Assembly: GCF_027257935.1 (NCBI RefSeq) | Contig: NZ_JANZKW010000001.1 | Coordinates: forward strand, 992,001 to 1,056,000 | Source: Chitinimonas sp. BJYL2 | GTDB taxonomy: Bacteria; Pseudomonadota; Gammaproteobacteria; Burkholderiales; Chitinimonadaceae | Length of the DNA: 64,000 bases | Reading direction: 5' to 3' | Shown here: one piece after another, positions 47,608 through 57,990 of the stretch | Layout of the letters: each line of letters opens with the position of its first letter | Numbering within the stretch: position 1 is the stretch's first letter | Position numbers and translations under genes: made by a program | The notes under the pieces: model-generated | Told to the model about the DNA's origin: nothing | What the model saw: only the letters and a program-made list of their open reading frames with translations | The model's database searches: none

Positions 47608-48168
47608 ATGGAAACCATCAACCTGAGTCGCCAGTTCCTGATTGCCATGCCGGCCATGGCCGACCCGCTGTTTGCGCGGGCGCTCGTGTTCGTCTGCGAT
47701 CACAGCGATCAGGGCGCGATGGGCGTGATCGTCAATCGCCCACTGGGCATGGATGTGCGTACCCTGTTCGAGCAGGTCGATATCGAGCTCAAGCGCGAAG
47801 ACGTGGCCGGGCAGGAAGTCCACTTCGGCGGCCCGGTGCAGACCGACCGTGGCTTTGTGCTGCACCAGCCGCTGGGTAACTGGCAATCCACGCTGGCCGT
47901 AGAAGATGATCTGGGTCTCACCACGTCCAAGGATGTGTTGTTGGCCGTGGGTGATGGCGAAGGCCCGGACCGCATGTTCATCACGCTGGGCTACGCAGGC
48001 TGGGAAGCCGGCCAGCTCGAAGGCGAGCTCGCACAGAACGCCTGGCTGACCGTGGAAGCCGATATCGAACTGATCTTCCAGCTGCCCGCCGAAAAGCGCT
48101 ACGACGCGGCGCTGGGTTTGCTGGGCATCGATATGGCCATGCTGTCGGATACGGCGGGGCACGCTTGA
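47608..48168 (+). CDS. YqgE/AlgH family protein
   Basis: 186 residues, UPF0301. It begins [32 protein letters not shown] with [11 protein letters not shown] and [15 protein letters not shown], the family signature. Function is not established; in Pseudomonas it was named for alginate regulation. First gene of a conserved yqgE-yqgF-pyrB operon; overlaps yqgF by 4 bp. ATG 47608 is the family start. Confidence 0.94.
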   Translation: METINLSRQFLIAMPAMADPLFARALVFVCDHSDQGAMGVIVNRPLGMDVRTLFEQVDIELKREDVAGQEVHFGGPVQTDRGFVLHQPLGNWQSTLAVEDDLGLTTSKDVLLAVGDGEGPDRMFITLGYAGWEAGQLEGELAQNAWLTVEADIELIFQLPAEKRYDAALGLLGIDMAMLSDTAGHA

Positions 48169-48584
48169 GCGGCTACGTGCTGGCCTTCGACTTCGGCGAG
48201 GTCCGCATCGGCGTGGCCGGCGGCAGCATGGAACTCGGTATCGCCACCCCGTTGGCTACGGTAACGGGGGCCGGCAATGATGAAAAATTTGCGGCCATCG
48301 GCAAGCTGATCCAGGAGTGGCAGCCGACTCAGCTGGTCGTTGGCCTGCCCAGCCATCTTGATGGCACGGAACACGAACTGAGCCGCCTCAGCCGCACCTT
48401 CGCCAATCGCCTCAACGGCCGCTTCGGCCTGCCGGTGGCACTGGTGGACGAGCGGCTGACCTCGGTCGAAGCCGACAGCCTGCTGAGCGAGGCGCAGACC
48501 TTCGGCAAAAAGCGCAAGGCGGCGCTTGATCAGGTGGCGGCGATGCGGATTTTGCAGTGCTGGTTTGACCAGCCTGCGTCGTAA
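48165..48584 (+). CDS. yqgF: Putative Holliday junction resolvase RuvX/YqgF
   Basis: 139 residues, RNase H-like fold, also implicated in 16S rRNA 5' processing. [15 protein letters not shown] supplies the first catalytic Asp; [11 protein letters not shown] and [12 protein letters not shown] the other acidic positions. The start is either TTG 48165, overlapping the yqgE stop, or GTG 48177; there is no ATG before the conserved strand. Confidence 0.93.
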   Translation: MSGYVLAFDFGEVRIGVAGGSMELGIATPLATVTGAGNDEKFAAIGKLIQEWQPTQLVVGLPSHLDGTEHELSRLSRTFANRLNGRFGLPVALVDERLTSVEADSLLSEAQTFGKKRKAALDQVAAMRILQCWFDQPAS

Positions 48585-48587
48585 GCC

Positions 48588-49040
48588 ATGCAGACCTGCC
48601 TAGCAACGCGCCCGTTTGCCCAGGCTGATGCAAAGGCTGTGTCTGGCCTGCTCGACCAGCTCGGCTACCCGGTCGAAAGCGAATCGCAGGTACTGGCACG
48701 TTACGCCGACCTCGCCGGTGATGATAAACAGGCCGTGCTGGTCGCCGAATGCGCAGGCAAGGTCGTTGGACTGATCCACATGGCACGGGTGTACCTGCTG
48801 GCCTCCGACGGTTATGTGGAAGTGCATGCGCTGGTGGTAGACGAAGCCGCGCGCGGCATGGGCGTGGGTGCCCGGCTGCTGGACGCGGCAGAGGTCTGGA
48901 CCCAGCGCTTCGGCAATTTGCGCGTGCGTCTCGGTTCGGGTGTGCATCGCCTAGAGGCACACCGGTTTTACGAACACCTAGGGTATACAAAGCGGCCCGG
49001 CTTCACGTTTGAGAAGCGCCTGACGGCCGCGGCAATCTGA
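48588..49040 (+). CDS. GNAT acetyltransferase in the pyrimidine operon
   Basis: 150 residues. Starts with [23 protein letters not shown]; the acetyl-CoA loop is in [21 protein letters not shown]; ends [21 protein letters not shown], a common bacterial GNAT pattern. It occupies the position taken by pyrR in many proteobacterial yqgE-yqgF-pyrR-pyrB-pyrC' operons. No PyrR-like gene is present here. Confidence 0.88.
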   Translation: MQTCLATRPFAQADAKAVSGLLDQLGYPVESESQVLARYADLAGDDKQAVLVAECAGKVVGLIHMARVYLLASDGYVEVHALVVDEAARGMGVGARLLDAAEVWTQRFGNLRVRLGSGVHRLEAHRFYEHLGYTKRPGFTFEKRLTAAAI

Positions 49041-49053
49041 AAGGCATCGGACG

Positions 49054-50007
49054 ATGTACAACCCCCAACTCAACCGCCACGGCGAGCTGATCCACCTGCT
49101 CAGCACCGAAGGCCTGCCTGCCGCGATCCTGCGGCGCATACTCGACCGCGCGGCGACCTATGTGGCCGCCGGCGAGCAGGGCGAGAAGAAGCACGGCGAT
49201 CTGGCCGGCAAGAGCGTGTTCAATCTGTTCTTCGAGAACTCCACGCGCACCCGCACGACTTTCGAGATTGCCCAGAAGCGCCTCAGCGCCGATGTGCACA
49301 GCCTCAATATCCAGGCCAGTTCCACGGCCAAGGGTGAGACGCTGCTCGATACGATTCACAACCTCGAAGCGATGGGCGCGGACATGTTTGTGGTGCGCCA
49401 CGCCGAATCGGGCGCGCCCTTCCTGATCGCCAAGCATGTGCAGCCCGGTGTGGCCGTGGTCAACGCCGGTGACGGCCGCCACGCGCACCCGACGCAGGCG
49501 CTGCTCGATATGTACACGATCCGCCACTACAAGGGCGATTTCCAGAACCTGACCGTGGCGATTGTCGGTGACATCCTGCACAGCCGCGTGGCGCGCTCGC
49601 AGATTCATGCGCTGACCACGCTGGGCGTGCCCGAAGTGCGCGTGATCGGCCCCAAGACGCTGCTGCCGCGCGATGTCGAACAACTCGGCGTGCGCGTGTT
49701 CCATGATCTGCGCGAGGGCCTCAAGGGCGTGGACGTGATCATCGCCCTGCGTCTGCAGAACGAGCGCATGCACGGCGCGCTGCTGCCCAGCGCCAACGAA
49801 TTCAACCAGTGCTACGGCCTGAGCCGCGACACGGTGGCACTGGCCAAGCCTGACGCCATCGTCATGCACCCCGGCCCGATGAACCGCGGGGTGGAAATCG
49901 ACTCCGCGGTGGCCGACGGCCCGCAATCAGTCATCCTCAACCAAGTCACTTTCGGCATTGCGGTACGCATGGCCGTGATGAGCCTGCTTTCGGAGGCCCG
50001 CGCATGA
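49054..50007 (+). CDS. pyrB: Aspartate carbamoyltransferase catalytic subunit
   Basis: Makes N-carbamoylaspartate, the first committed pyrimidine step. 317 residues. Carbamoyl-phosphate site [37 protein letters not shown]; aspartate loop region [29 protein letters not shown]. No pyrI regulatory subunit is adjacent; instead it overlaps a PyrC'-type gene by 4 bp, the class A (dodecameric) arrangement. Confidence 0.97.
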   Translation: MYNPQLNRHGELIHLLSTEGLPAAILRRILDRAATYVAAGEQGEKKHGDLAGKSVFNLFFENSTRTRTTFEIAQKRLSADVHSLNIQASSTAKGETLLDTIHNLEAMGADMFVVRHAESGAPFLIAKHVQPGVAVVNAGDGRHAHPTQALLDMYTIRHYKGDFQNLTVAIVGDILHSRVARSQIHALTTLGVPEVRVIGPKTLLPRDVEQLGVRVFHDLREGLKGVDVIIALRLQNERMHGALLPSANEFNQCYGLSRDTVALAKPDAIVMHPGPMNRGVEIDSAVADGPQSVILNQVTFGIAVRMAVMSLLSEARA

Positions 50008-51290
50008 CCACGTCCCTGCACCTCAAGAACGGCCGCGTGATCGACCCGGCCAGCGGCCTCGATACGGTCGCCGATGTCTTCATTGCCGACGGCAAGATCG
50101 CCGCCATTGGCACTGCCCCGGCCGGCTTTGCCGCCGGCAGCGCCATCGATGCCTCGGGCCTGACCGTGATGCCGGGTCTGGTCGATCTGGCTGCGCGCCT
50201 TGGCGAGCCCGGTGGCGAACACAAGCACAAGCTGCGCTCCGAGCTGCAAGCAGCCGTGGCCGGCGGCGTGACCACGCTGTGCGCCATGCCCGACACCAAG
50301 CCCGCGCTTGATCAGCCCAGCCTCGTGCAGATGCTGCGCCAGAAGGCCGATGCGCTGGGTCTGGCGCGTGTGCTCCCCGTAGGTGCATTGACGCGTGGCC
50401 TCGACGGCAAGGAACTGACCGAATTCGCCAAGCTAGCCGGCGCCGGCTGCGTGGCGTTTACCCAGGCCGACAAGCCGCTGCCCGACCACCGCGTCCTGCT
50501 GCGTGCCATGCAATACGCGGCCACCTTCGGCCATACGCTGCGCCTGCGTCCGCAGGATGTGAGCCTGGCCGAAGGCGGCGTGGCCCACGAAGGCCAGGTC
50601 GCCACGCGGCTTGGTTTGCCACCGGTGCCGGCTGTGGCCGAAACCGTGGCGATCTCGACCATCGTGATTCTGATGAAGGACAGCGGTGCCCGCGTGCATC
50701 TGGAGCGCGTGTCCACGCGTGAAGGCCTGGAAATGATTGCTGCGGCACGCGCCTACGGTTTGCCGCTGAGCTGCGATGTGAGCATCAACCATGTGCATCT
50801 GGCCGATATCGACATCGGCTATTTCGACAGCAATATGCGCCTGAGCCCGCCGCTGCGCGGCGTGAGCGACCGCGATGCGATCCAGCACGGCCTGCTCGAC
50901 GGCACGATTGCCGCGATCTGTTCTGACCACAACCCGGTCGGCAACGACGACAAGCTGGTCCCGTTTGGCGAAGCCAAGCCGGGCGCCACCGGTCTGGAAC
51001 TGCTGCTGTCGATGACGCTGGCCTGGGCCGAGCAAAAACATGTGCCGCTGCCGCAGGCGCTGGCCAAGATCAGCAGCGCGCCGGCCGCGTTGATGGGTCT
51101 GCCTGCAGGCCAACTGGCGGTGGGTGCGCCGGCGGATATCTGCGTGTTCGATCCCTACGCCAACTGGCGCGCCACGCCGGAGAATTTGCGTTCGAGTGGC
51201 AAGCACACCCCGTTTGCAGGGATGGAATTGCGTGGCAAAGTTCGCTACACCTTAGTGGGTGGCGAGGTGGTTTATCGTCAGGATGCTTGA
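50004..51290 (+). CDS. Inactive dihydroorotase homologue PyrC' (PyrX type)
   Basis: 428 residues, dihydroorotase fold, but the metal ligands are missing. Where active enzymes have a D-x-H-x-H in the first strand this reads [10 protein letters not shown] (61-70), and the later His of the H-V-S-T region is Arg in VHLERVST (about 231). Only the late SDHNP Asp is kept. In Pseudomonas such proteins are structural partners that stabilise PyrB without catalysis. It overlaps pyrB by ATGA. Confidence 0.9.
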   Translation: MTTSLHLKNGRVIDPASGLDTVADVFIADGKIAAIGTAPAGFAAGSAIDASGLTVMPGLVDLAARLGEPGGEHKHKLRSELQAAVAGGVTTLCAMPDTKPALDQPSLVQMLRQKADALGLARVLPVGALTRGLDGKELTEFAKLAGAGCVAFTQADKPLPDHRVLLRAMQYAATFGHTLRLRPQDVSLAEGGVAHEGQVATRLGLPPVPAVAETVAISTIVILMKDSGARVHLERVSTREGLEMIAAARAYGLPLSCDVSINHVHLADIDIGYFDSNMRLSPPLRGVSDRDAIQHGLLDGTIAAICSDHNPVGNDDKLVPFGEAKPGATGLELLLSMTLAWAEQKHVPLPQALAKISSAPAALMGLPAGQLAVGAPADICVFDPYANWRATPENLRSSGKHTPFAGMELRGKVRYTLVGGEVVYRQDA

Positions 51291-51291
51291 C

Positions 51292-51307
51292 TCAAGCAAA
51301 CGCTTGA
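51292..51307 (+). promoter_or_regulatory. TCAAGC-N4-GCTTGA operator upstream of the ACBP gene
   Basis: TCAAGC-AAAC-GCTTGA, a perfect-arm dyad starting 1 bp after the pyrC' stop. TTGACT (51287-51292) could serve as a -35 with the operator in the spacer. Same motif as the two sites before pntAA. Confidence 0.65.
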
Positions 51308-51354
51308 TTGAAATTGCGGTTTGTCCGCTCTCCAACCGATACAAGGAACGTCTC

Positions 51355-51618
51355 ATGTCCGATCTCGACGCCAAGTTCAAAACCGCTGCTGAAGATGTCA
51401 CCAAACTGTCCGAAGCGCCCGACAACTCGGTCAAGCTCAAGCTCTACGCGTTGTTCAAGCAGGCTTCCGAGGGCGACGTGAAGGGCGACAAGCCCGGCAT
51501 GTTCGACTTCGTGGCCGGCGCCAAGTACAACGCCTGGGCCGAGCTGGCCGGTACCGATTCCGATACCGCCAAGCAGAAGTACATCGACCTGGTCGAAGCG
51601 CTGAAGGCCAAGGAATAA
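51355..51618 (+). CDS. Acyl-CoA-binding protein
   Basis: 87 residues, the four-helix ACBP fold: KFKTAAEDVTKL, NSVKLKLYALFKQASEGDV, KYNAWAELAGTDSDTAKQKYIDLVEAL. Binds long-chain acyl-CoA and buffers its pool. The Y-x-x-x-K pattern and the K-P-G-x-x-D-x-x-x-x-x-K-x-x-A-W block are intact. ATG 51355 follows AAGGAA. Bacterial ACBP genes are sporadic. Own promoter/operator upstream and terminator downstream. Confidence 0.93.
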   Translation: MSDLDAKFKTAAEDVTKLSEAPDNSVKLKLYALFKQASEGDVKGDKPGMFDFVAGAKYNAWAELAGTDSDTAKQKYIDLVEALKAKE

Positions 51619-51637
51619 GCGTTTCACCACGCCATTA

Positions 51638-51661
51638 AAAGCCGACCTCCGGGTCGGCTTT
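51638..51661 (+). terminator. Terminator after the ACBP gene
   Basis: 10-bp stem AAAGCCGACC/GGTCGGCTTT with loop TCCG and trailing T residues. Confidence 0.88.
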
Positions 51662-51689
51662 GTGCTTTCTGGCGCAGACGGATCTCGTG

Positions 51690-51772
51690 GTAGGGTGCAA
51701 TAAGGCGTAGCCGCATTGCTCCGCTTCATGGCCGAGGATTAGGTGCAATACGCTGCGCTTATTGCACCCTAC
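51690..51772. repeat. 83-bp miniature inverted-repeat element
   Basis: Perfect 15-bp terminal inverted repeats GTAGGGTGCAATAAG (51690-51704 and complement 51758-51772). The right half holds a second hairpin with a 9-bp stem, GGTGCAATA/TATTGCACC. No coding capacity. The ends resemble a short dispersed repeat often seen in bacterial intergenic DNA. Only one copy was noticed in this window. Confidence 0.7.
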
Positions 51773-51851
51773 GCTTCACGTACGGGTCGGGATTTGATAC
51801 CCGGCCTGCCGCCATGCCATCATCCGCGCCAGCTTCCCCTTGTTTGCCACC

Positions 51852-54239
51852 ATGACCGACCAGACTGATCTCCCGCTAGACGACGAACTGCCCGAGGAAA
51901 CCGAGGCCGAGGCACCTGCCACGGCAGGCGGTAATGGCGAGCACCTGCCGCCGCCACCGAGCCTCAGCGACTTTGCCGGGGCCGATACGGTGCCGCTGGG
52001 CCGCTATGCGGAGCGTGCCTATCTGGAATACGCGGTCTCTGTGGTCAAGGGCCGGGCGCTGCCCGAAGTGGCTGACGGCCAGAAGCCCGTGCAGCGGCGC
52101 ATCCTTTACGCGATGCACGAGATGGGCCTGGGCGCGGTGGCCAAGCCGGTCAAATCGGCGCGTGTGGTCGGTGAGGTGCTGGGTAAATTCCACCCGCACG
52201 GTGATAGCTCGGCCTACGAGGCCATGGTGCGCATGGCGCAGGACTTTTCCCTGCGCTATCCGCTAGTGGATGGCCACGGCAACTTCGGCTCGCGCGATGG
52301 TGACGGCGCGGCGGCCATGCGCTACACCGAAGCGCGGCTGACCAAGATTGCCGAGCTGCTGATGTCGGAAATTGACATGGGCACCTCGGACTTCGTCCCC
52401 AACTACGATGGTGCGTTCCAAGAGCCCAAGCTGCTGCCGGCGCGTCTGCCCATGCTGCTGCTCAATGGCGCATCGGGCATTGCCGTGGGCATGGCGACGG
52501 AGATGCCGCCGCACAATCTGGCCGAAGTAGCCGAAGCCGCGGTGGCGCTGATCAAGCAGCCCAAGCTGGAAATTGCCGACCTGCTCGATATTGTCCGCGG
52601 CCCGGATTTCCCCGGTGGCGGGCAGATCATCTCCAGCCGCGAGCAGATCTTGGCGGCCTACGAGAGTGGTCGCGGTTCGCTGGCTGTGCGTGCGCGCTGG
52701 AAGATCGAGGATCTGGCACGCGGCCAGTGGCAGCTGGTGATTACCGAACTGCCGCCCAATACATCGAGCCAGCGCGTCCTCGAAGAGATCGAAGATCTCA
52801 CCAACCCCAAGATCAAGAAGGGCAAGAAGGCGCTCACGCAGGAACAGGTGCAGCTCAAGCAGCTGTTGCTGAGCCAGCTCGACACGGTGCGCGACGAATC
52901 GGGCAAGGATGTCACGGTGCGTCTGGTGTTCGAGCCCAAGAGCCGTACCCAGAACCCCGAAGAATTCGCCAATCTGCTGCTCACGCACACCAGCCTGGAA
53001 GGCAGCGCCAGCATCAATATGGTGGCGATCGGTCTGGATGGCCGGCCGCAGCAAAAGAACCTCAAGCAGCTGCTCAGCGAGTGGATCGCGTATCGCTTTG
53101 CCACCGTGACGCGCCGCACCCGGCACCGGTTGGGTCAGGTGGACGACCGCATCCATATTCTTGAAGGCCGGATGGTGGTGTACCTCAATATCGACGAGGT
53201 GATCCGCATCATCCGCGAGAGCGACGAGCCCAAATCGGCTTTGATGGCGCGCTTCAACCTGAGCGAGCGTCAGGCCGATGATATCCTCGAGATCCGCTTG
53301 CGCCAGCTGGCCCGGCTCGAAGGCATCAAGATCGAGCAGGAACTGGCCAAGTTGCGCGAAGAAAAGGCCGAACTCGAACACCTGCTGGCCGATGGCAACG
53401 CCATGCAGCGGCTCATCATCAAGGAAATCCAGGGCGATGCCAAAACCTTTGGCGACGCGCGCCGTACCCTGATCGAGGCCAAGGAGCGGGCGACGGTCAC
53501 GGCCACCGTGGTGGATGAGCCGCTGACGGTGATTCTCTCGGAAAAGGGCTGGATACGTGCCCGCAGTGGCCACGGTGTCGATACGCAGAACCTCGGTTTC
53601 AAGGAAGGCGACAAGCTGATGGCGGCGCTGGAGTGTCGCTCGGTCGATACGGTGGTGCTGTTCGGCTCCGATGGCCGCATCTACAACGTGGCCGCCGCCA
53701 GCCTGCCTGGCGGGCGTGGCGATGGCGTCCCGGTGGCAACGCTGATCGAACTGGCTGCCAAGAGCCGCGTGGTGCAGCTATTGGTCGCCAAACCCGATGC
53801 CGGCGTGCTGATTGCCGGTGCTTCGGGTTATGCCTTCCACTGCGAATTCAAGGACCTGATGACACGCCAGAAGGCCGGCAAGGCTTTTGTCTCGCTCGAC
53901 GAGGGCGAAGAGCTGGTCAAGGTGACCACGTTTGCGCCACGTGAAACCAATCTCGTCTGCTGTCTCTCCATGTCGGGCCGCCTGCATGCGTTTGCGCTCA
54001 GCGAACTCAAGGCCTTGGGCGGCGGTGGTCGCGGCATGATCGCCATGGCGCTCGACGAGGGCGATATGCTGTCCGCTATCACCATCAGTGATGGAGAAAC
54101 CTTGGTGCTCAACGGCACTGGCCGCGGTGGCAAGCCGATGAGCCTGACCTTTGATGCGAATGATCTGGCGCCCTATATCGGCAAGCGGGCCAAGAAGGGC
54201 AAGCCGCTGGTCAGCGGGCTCAAGCTGGCGGGCTTCTAG
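51852..54239 (+). CDS. parC: DNA topoisomerase IV subunit A
   Basis: Decatenates replicated chromosomes with ParE. 795 residues. After an acidic N-terminal tail (about 1-45) comes [18 protein letters not shown], the quinolone-region [20 protein letters not shown] with wild-type-like Ser and Glu, and the catalytic Tyr in [10 protein letters not shown]. The C-terminal beta-pinwheel has the degenerate repeats GGRGDG and GGGGRG expected of ParC rather than GyrA. ATG 51852 chosen. parE is not in the window. Confidence 0.95.
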   Translation: MTDQTDLPLDDELPEETEAEAPATAGGNGEHLPPPPSLSDFAGADTVPLGRYAERAYLEYAVSVVKGRALPEVADGQKPVQRRILYAMHEMGLGAVAKPVKSARVVGEVLGKFHPHGDSSAYEAMVRMAQDFSLRYPLVDGHGNFGSRDGDGAAAMRYTEARLTKIAELLMSEIDMGTSDFVPNYDGAFQEPKLLPARLPMLLLNGASGIAVGMATEMPPHNLAEVAEAAVALIKQPKLEIADLLDIVRGPDFPGGGQIISSREQILAAYESGRGSLAVRARWKIEDLARGQWQLVITELPPNTSSQRVLEEIEDLTNPKIKKGKKALTQEQVQLKQLLLSQLDTVRDESGKDVTVRLVFEPKSRTQNPEEFANLLLTHTSLEGSASINMVAIGLDGRPQQKNLKQLLSEWIAYRFATVTRRTRHRLGQVDDRIHILEGRMVVYLNIDEVIRIIRESDEPKSALMARFNLSERQADDILEIRLRQLARLEGIKIEQELAKLREEKAELEHLLADGNAMQRLIIKEIQGDAKTFGDARRTLIEAKERATVTATVVDEPLTVILSEKGWIRARSGHGVDTQNLGFKEGDKLMAALECRSVDTVVLFGSDGRIYNVAAASLPGGRGDGVPVATLIELAAKSRVVQLLVAKPDAGVLIAGASGYAFHCEFKDLMTRQKAGKAFVSLDEGEELVKVTTFAPRETNLVCCLSMSGRLHAFALSELKALGGGGRGMIAMALDEGDMLSAITISDGETLVLNGTGRGGKPMSLTFDANDLAPYIGKRAKKGKPLVSGLKLAGF

Positions 54240-54367
54240 CACGCATCCCTGCGCGCATCGCGGCGAGCCGCATTTCATCGCGGCCAGCTGCGCTGTGTCG
54301 CAGGCAGGCTGTCCGGCGCAGGGCGCTTGGCCACAATGGCCTCATCACGAACCCGAGGAATTCCAGC

Positions 54368-55024
54368 ATGCGCTCCATTCTGATTGCCAGCCTGATGTTA
54401 GGCGCCACGGTATGTACCCAGGCCGAGACGGTGAAGGGCAACGGCAAGGTCAAGGAAGAAGTCCGCGAAGTGGCCGATTTCCAGAGTATCCGCAGCGAGG
54501 GTGCCTGGAGCTTGGATGTGCGGGTCGGCCCGGCACCCTCCATCCGGATCAAGGCTGATGACAATCTCTTGCCGCTGATCCAGACGGTGGTCGAAAAGAA
54601 TGAGCTCACCATCCGCCTCAAGGAGGATGTCGGTGTGCGTTTGCGCGATGGCAGCAGTCTGCGCATCGAAGTGACCGTGCCCAAGCTCTCGGCTTACACC
54701 CATGAAGGCGCGGGCAAGACGGCATTCCACGACCTTCACGGTGAAGGATTTGCCCTGAAGTACGAGGGTGCCGGCCTGATCACCGCAACCGGCAAGGTCG
54801 ATAACGTGGATATCAATGCAGAAGGCGCCGGCGCGATCGATTTCGATGCGCTCAAGGCCCGCAACGTCACGGTCAAGCTCGAGGGCATCGGTTCCGTGAG
54901 CGTGTATGCCAGCGAGGCGCTGCGCGCCGACGTGGAAGGCATCGGATCGCTAACCTACTACGGCAAGCCCGCCAAGGTCAGCAAGAGCGTATCGGGCATC
55001 GGTACTGTCCGCGCAGGCGACTGA
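54368..55024 (+). CDS. Secreted DUF2807 (head-GIN) protein
   Basis: 218 residues. Signal peptide MRSILIASLMLGATVCTQA, then a right-handed beta-solenoid-like domain with repeats of the type VDINAEGAGAIDF, VKLEGIGSVSVY and ADVEGIGSLTYYG. DUF2807 proteins are envelope-associated with unknown function. Stand-alone between parC and a binding-protein gene. The 128 bp before it hold no further gene. Confidence 0.88.
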   Translation: MRSILIASLMLGATVCTQAETVKGNGKVKEEVREVADFQSIRSEGAWSLDVRVGPAPSIRIKADDNLLPLIQTVVEKNELTIRLKEDVGVRLRDGSSLRIEVTVPKLSAYTHEGAGKTAFHDLHGEGFALKYEGAGLITATGKVDNVDINAEGAGAIDFDALKARNVTVKLEGIGSVSVYASEALRADVEGIGSLTYYGKPAKVSKSVSGIGTVRAGD

Positions 55025-55142
55025 GCCGCACCGGGAACACCGTATCGAGCACACCGGCCACCCTTTGCCCGGCGCAATGGGTGGCCTGCGCCCCTGGCAG
55101 GCCCGGCTATAGTGACTGGGCAAGCCAATGCGGGAGTGGGCA

Positions 55143-56267
55143 ATGCCGTGGATGCGGGTTTTCTTGCTATGCCTGTTGCTGGGTCAGCCTGTCTGTGCCC
55201 AAGAGGTGCTGCGCATCTTCTCGTGGCCGGGCTATGTCACCCCCGCTGATCTGGAGCAGGTGAACCGTCTGTATGCCGCGCGCGGACTGGCGGTGCGGGC
55301 CGAGCTGATTACGCCGTATGCGGAGGGGCCGGAACAGATGTTCAAGGTCATGCGCGAAGGCCGGGCCGATGTCAGCTTCCTCACCCTCAATTACCTGCAG
55401 ATGCAGCAGGGCCGCACGGCACGACTACTGCAGCCGATCAATCCGCGACGGTTGAGCAACTATGCCCGTTTGCGCCCTGAGCTGACGCGCCTCCCCATGG
55501 GCATGACCGGGGATCGGCCGCTGTACGTCCCGTTTGGTGGTGGTGCCTACGGCATCTGGGCCAATATGGACCAACTTCGGCCAGAGGCCCTGCCACGACG
55601 TCTCACGGATCTGCTGGAACCGCGCTGGACGGGCAAGCTTTCCCTGACCAGCGGCCAGGTGCAACCCAATGTCGCGCTCGCGTTCTTGGCCGTGGGTTTG
55701 CCGCCTTTCGAGCTGGACAATCTGGTCCAGCGCGGCCAGCGGGTGTCTGCCCGCCAGTATCTGCTCAGCGGCGAACCGCGCCGCTTCCTGCATGCGCTTT
55801 ATCGTCAGGTCGGGCAGTTCTGGGTCAGCGAGCCGCGCTTTGATCAGGGCGCCCTGCTGGTGGCGAGCTATGGGCCGGAGATTGCCGGCTTGCGCGCACG
55901 AGGGCAGCACTGGGCGCTGGTCCGCTTTGCCGAGGGGCATACCGTGTGGCTGGATACCATGAACATCCTTGCGCGCGTGCGCGGTGCCAAGCTCGATGCC
56001 GCCTACCTGTTTATCGACCACATGCTCTCCGACCCGGTCCAGCGGCGCGTTGTTGAAGGCCTCAGCATGGTGGCCGTCACCACCTCGGTGAAAAATCCTC
56101 TGCTGGAGGCCGATCCGTCGTTCTTCCGCGCAGACCACTTCTGGCCGCCCTACGACTCGCTGGCGGATAACCTGATGCGCACTTTGTCGGACGAGGCCAT
56201 GCGCAAGCGGGCCAGCGAGCCGGCGCCTGCCGGGGTAATCCCCTCCACGCCTTCGCGTAGCCGCTGA
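55143..56267 (+). CDS. Periplasmic solute-binding protein (polyamine-type)
   Basis: 374 residues from ATG 55143. Signal peptide MPWMRVFLLCLLLGQPVCAQ; then a PotD/PotF-like fold with VLRIFSWPGYVTPADL, FLTLNYLQM, VPFGGGAYGIWANMDQLRP and the late VWLDTMNILARV. No permease or ATPase genes are beside it, so it is an orphan binding protein, or a sensor input. ATG 55128 is an alternative; 55143 has a GGAG-rich upstream sequence. Confidence 0.82.
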   Translation: MPWMRVFLLCLLLGQPVCAQEVLRIFSWPGYVTPADLEQVNRLYAARGLAVRAELITPYAEGPEQMFKVMREGRADVSFLTLNYLQMQQGRTARLLQPINPRRLSNYARLRPELTRLPMGMTGDRPLYVPFGGGAYGIWANMDQLRPEALPRRLTDLLEPRWTGKLSLTSGQVQPNVALAFLAVGLPPFELDNLVQRGQRVSARQYLLSGEPRRFLHALYRQVGQFWVSEPRFDQGALLVASYGPEIAGLRARGQHWALVRFAEGHTVWLDTMNILARVRGAKLDAAYLFIDHMLSDPVQRRVVEGLSMVAVTTSVKNPLLEADPSFFRADHFWPPYDSLADNLMRTLSDEAMRKRASEPAPAGVIPSTPSRSR

Positions 56268-56337
56268 TTTCTGAGACAATTCAAGCCTTTGCATGCGGCA
56301 TGGGGGTTTCCCATGCCGTTCTGTTTTCCGGGCCACC

Positions 56338-56982
56338 ATGAGTACTTCGCTGCGCATCACTGAAATCTTCCATTCGCTGCAAGGCGAGACCAGCCGGCTG
56401 GGCCTGCCGACGGTGTTCGTGCGGCTCACTGGTTGTCCGCTGCGCTGCGGTTATTGCGATAGCGCCTACGCGTTTCATGGCGGCGAGCGGATGAGCATCG
56501 CCGCCATCGTCGAGGCCGTAGCACAGTACGGCACGCCCTATGTGTGTGTGACCGGCGGCGAGCCGCTGGCACAGGCGGGTTGCCTGGACTTGCTGACCCG
56601 GCTCTGTGATGACGGCTATTCGGTGAGCCTGGAAACCAGCGGCCATCTGCCCATCGAGGTGGTGGACCCGCGGGTATCGCGGATTGTCGATATCAAGACC
56701 CCCGGTTCGGGCGAGGTCGACAAGAACCTGTGGGCCAATCTCCAGCACCTGAACGGCAACGACGAACTCAAGTTCGTGCTGGTGCATCGCCATGATTACG
56801 AATGGGCGCGAGATCTGCTGCTGGACAACCAGCTGCACCGGCTTTGTCCGGTGATATTCAGCCCGGTATGGGAGTCGCTGCCACCGCGTGAATTGGCGGA
56901 GTGGGTGTTGGCAGACCGATTGCCCGTGCGTGTGCAGGTGCAGCTGCACAAGATCCTGTGGGGCGATAAGCCCGGCGTGTGA
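56338..56982 (+). CDS. queE: 7-carboxy-7-deazaguanine synthase
   Basis: Radical SAM enzyme converting CPH4 to CDG in queuosine synthesis. 214 residues. The cluster motif is C-x3-C-x2-C in GCPLRCGYCDSAYAF; start RITEIFHSLQGETSRLG is the family signature, and VTGGEPLAQAG and ETSGHLPIE follow. queC lies 1 kb downstream, separated by a binding-protein gene on the other strand. Confidence 0.95.
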   Translation: MSTSLRITEIFHSLQGETSRLGLPTVFVRLTGCPLRCGYCDSAYAFHGGERMSIAAIVEAVAQYGTPYVCVTGGEPLAQAGCLDLLTRLCDDGYSVSLETSGHLPIEVVDPRVSRIVDIKTPGSGEVDKNLWANLQHLNGNDELKFVLVHRHDYEWARDLLLDNQLHRLCPVIFSPVWESLPPRELAEWVLADRLPVRVQVQLHKILWGDKPGV

Positions 56983-57010
56983 ACGGGGCGCCCCGCACGC
57001 GGGTCGGGCT

Positions 57011-57922
57011 TTAGCGTGGTTTCAGCTGCGTGCGATCAGTGCGAGTCGCGGGCCTGAACCAGAGTTCCGGCCGGTGCATGGGTGCGGCTTCGGCAGGGAA
57101 GTCCGGGTTCTCCAGCTCGATGATGCGGCGCTTGGGTATCTCCAGCCGCTTGAGTGTTTCGCCGTATTGTTGCTGGAAGAGGCGTTCGAAGCTGCCATCG
57201 GCAATGGCGAGATTGAGCCCCTTCTCGATCCGCTGAGCCAGCGCCACGTTATCGCGGTGGACAAAGAAGTACATCGCACCGGGGTAATAGATGGCGATGT
57301 GCGGGTCGAGCATGATGCCCTCGTGCCCGTGGTCCTTGATTTCCCAGAACACTTCGCTGGCCGCACGCGGGAAATAATCGATGCGGCCCAGTTTCAGCAT
57401 CTTGAACAGGCCGGGATAGTGCGAGACGGCCTCCACCTCAAGCCGGTTGGCCCGGAGTATTGCGGTATCCGGCCAATCGTGACCCTGGCCTGCCCTAAGC
57501 GCAGCCAGATCGGCCGCGCGGCGGACATCGCGCAGCAGGTCGGGTTTTTGTTCGCTGACCAGTGCAAAGCGCCAGCCGTTAAGACCTTTGGTGATCGGAA
57601 TCCGGATGGGCAGCAACTGTTTCTCGCGCTCGCGCGAGGTGACGGTCCAGACCACATCAATATCGCGGCCTGCCTGTAGCTGCGCCAGCAAGCGCGCCTG
57701 CGGCATCCACAGGCTTGCAGCTTGCAGCGTATCCCCGGCCCCTGCCTTCTGCAGTGCCAACGTCAGCAGGCGCAGATGGTACTGCCGCGCATTGTCGTCA
57801 TTGGGCGGCGGCTTGGGGTAGCGAACCGTAGCGCATACGGCCTCACCCCCCAGCATCAGCATCAGGCTGAGCAGGAAGGGGCGGACCCGGCTGGCGGCGT
57901 GGTGGATTCGTAATCGGGACAT
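57011..57922 (-). CDS. Periplasmic amino-acid-type substrate-binding protein
   Basis: 303 residues from ATG 57922. Signal peptide [19 protein letters not shown]_bac_3-like fold with [50 protein letters not shown] and [19 protein letters not shown]. Many relatives are orphan binding proteins with unknown ligand. It sits on the opposite strand between queE and queC. Confidence 0.8.
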   Translation of the reverse strand: MSRLRIHHAASRVRPFLLSLMLMLGGEAVCATVRYPKPPPNDDNARQYHLRLLTLALQKAGAGDTLQAASLWMPQARLLAQLQAGRDIDVVWTVTSREREKQLLPIRIPITKGLNGWRFALVSEQKPDLLRDVRRAADLAALRAGQGHDWPDTAILRANRLEVEAVSHYPGLFKMLKLGRIDYFPRAASEVFWEIKDHGHEGIMLDPHIAIYYPGAMYFFVHRDNVALAQRIEKGLNLAIADGSFERLFQQQYGETLKRLEIPKRRIIELENPDFPAEAAPMHRPELWFRPATRTDRTQLKPR

Positions 57923-57990
57923 GGTTTGCTTTACGATACCGGGTCGCCGCGACCTTGTCGTTTCGCGGCGCAACAAATGATCGGGGTTTG

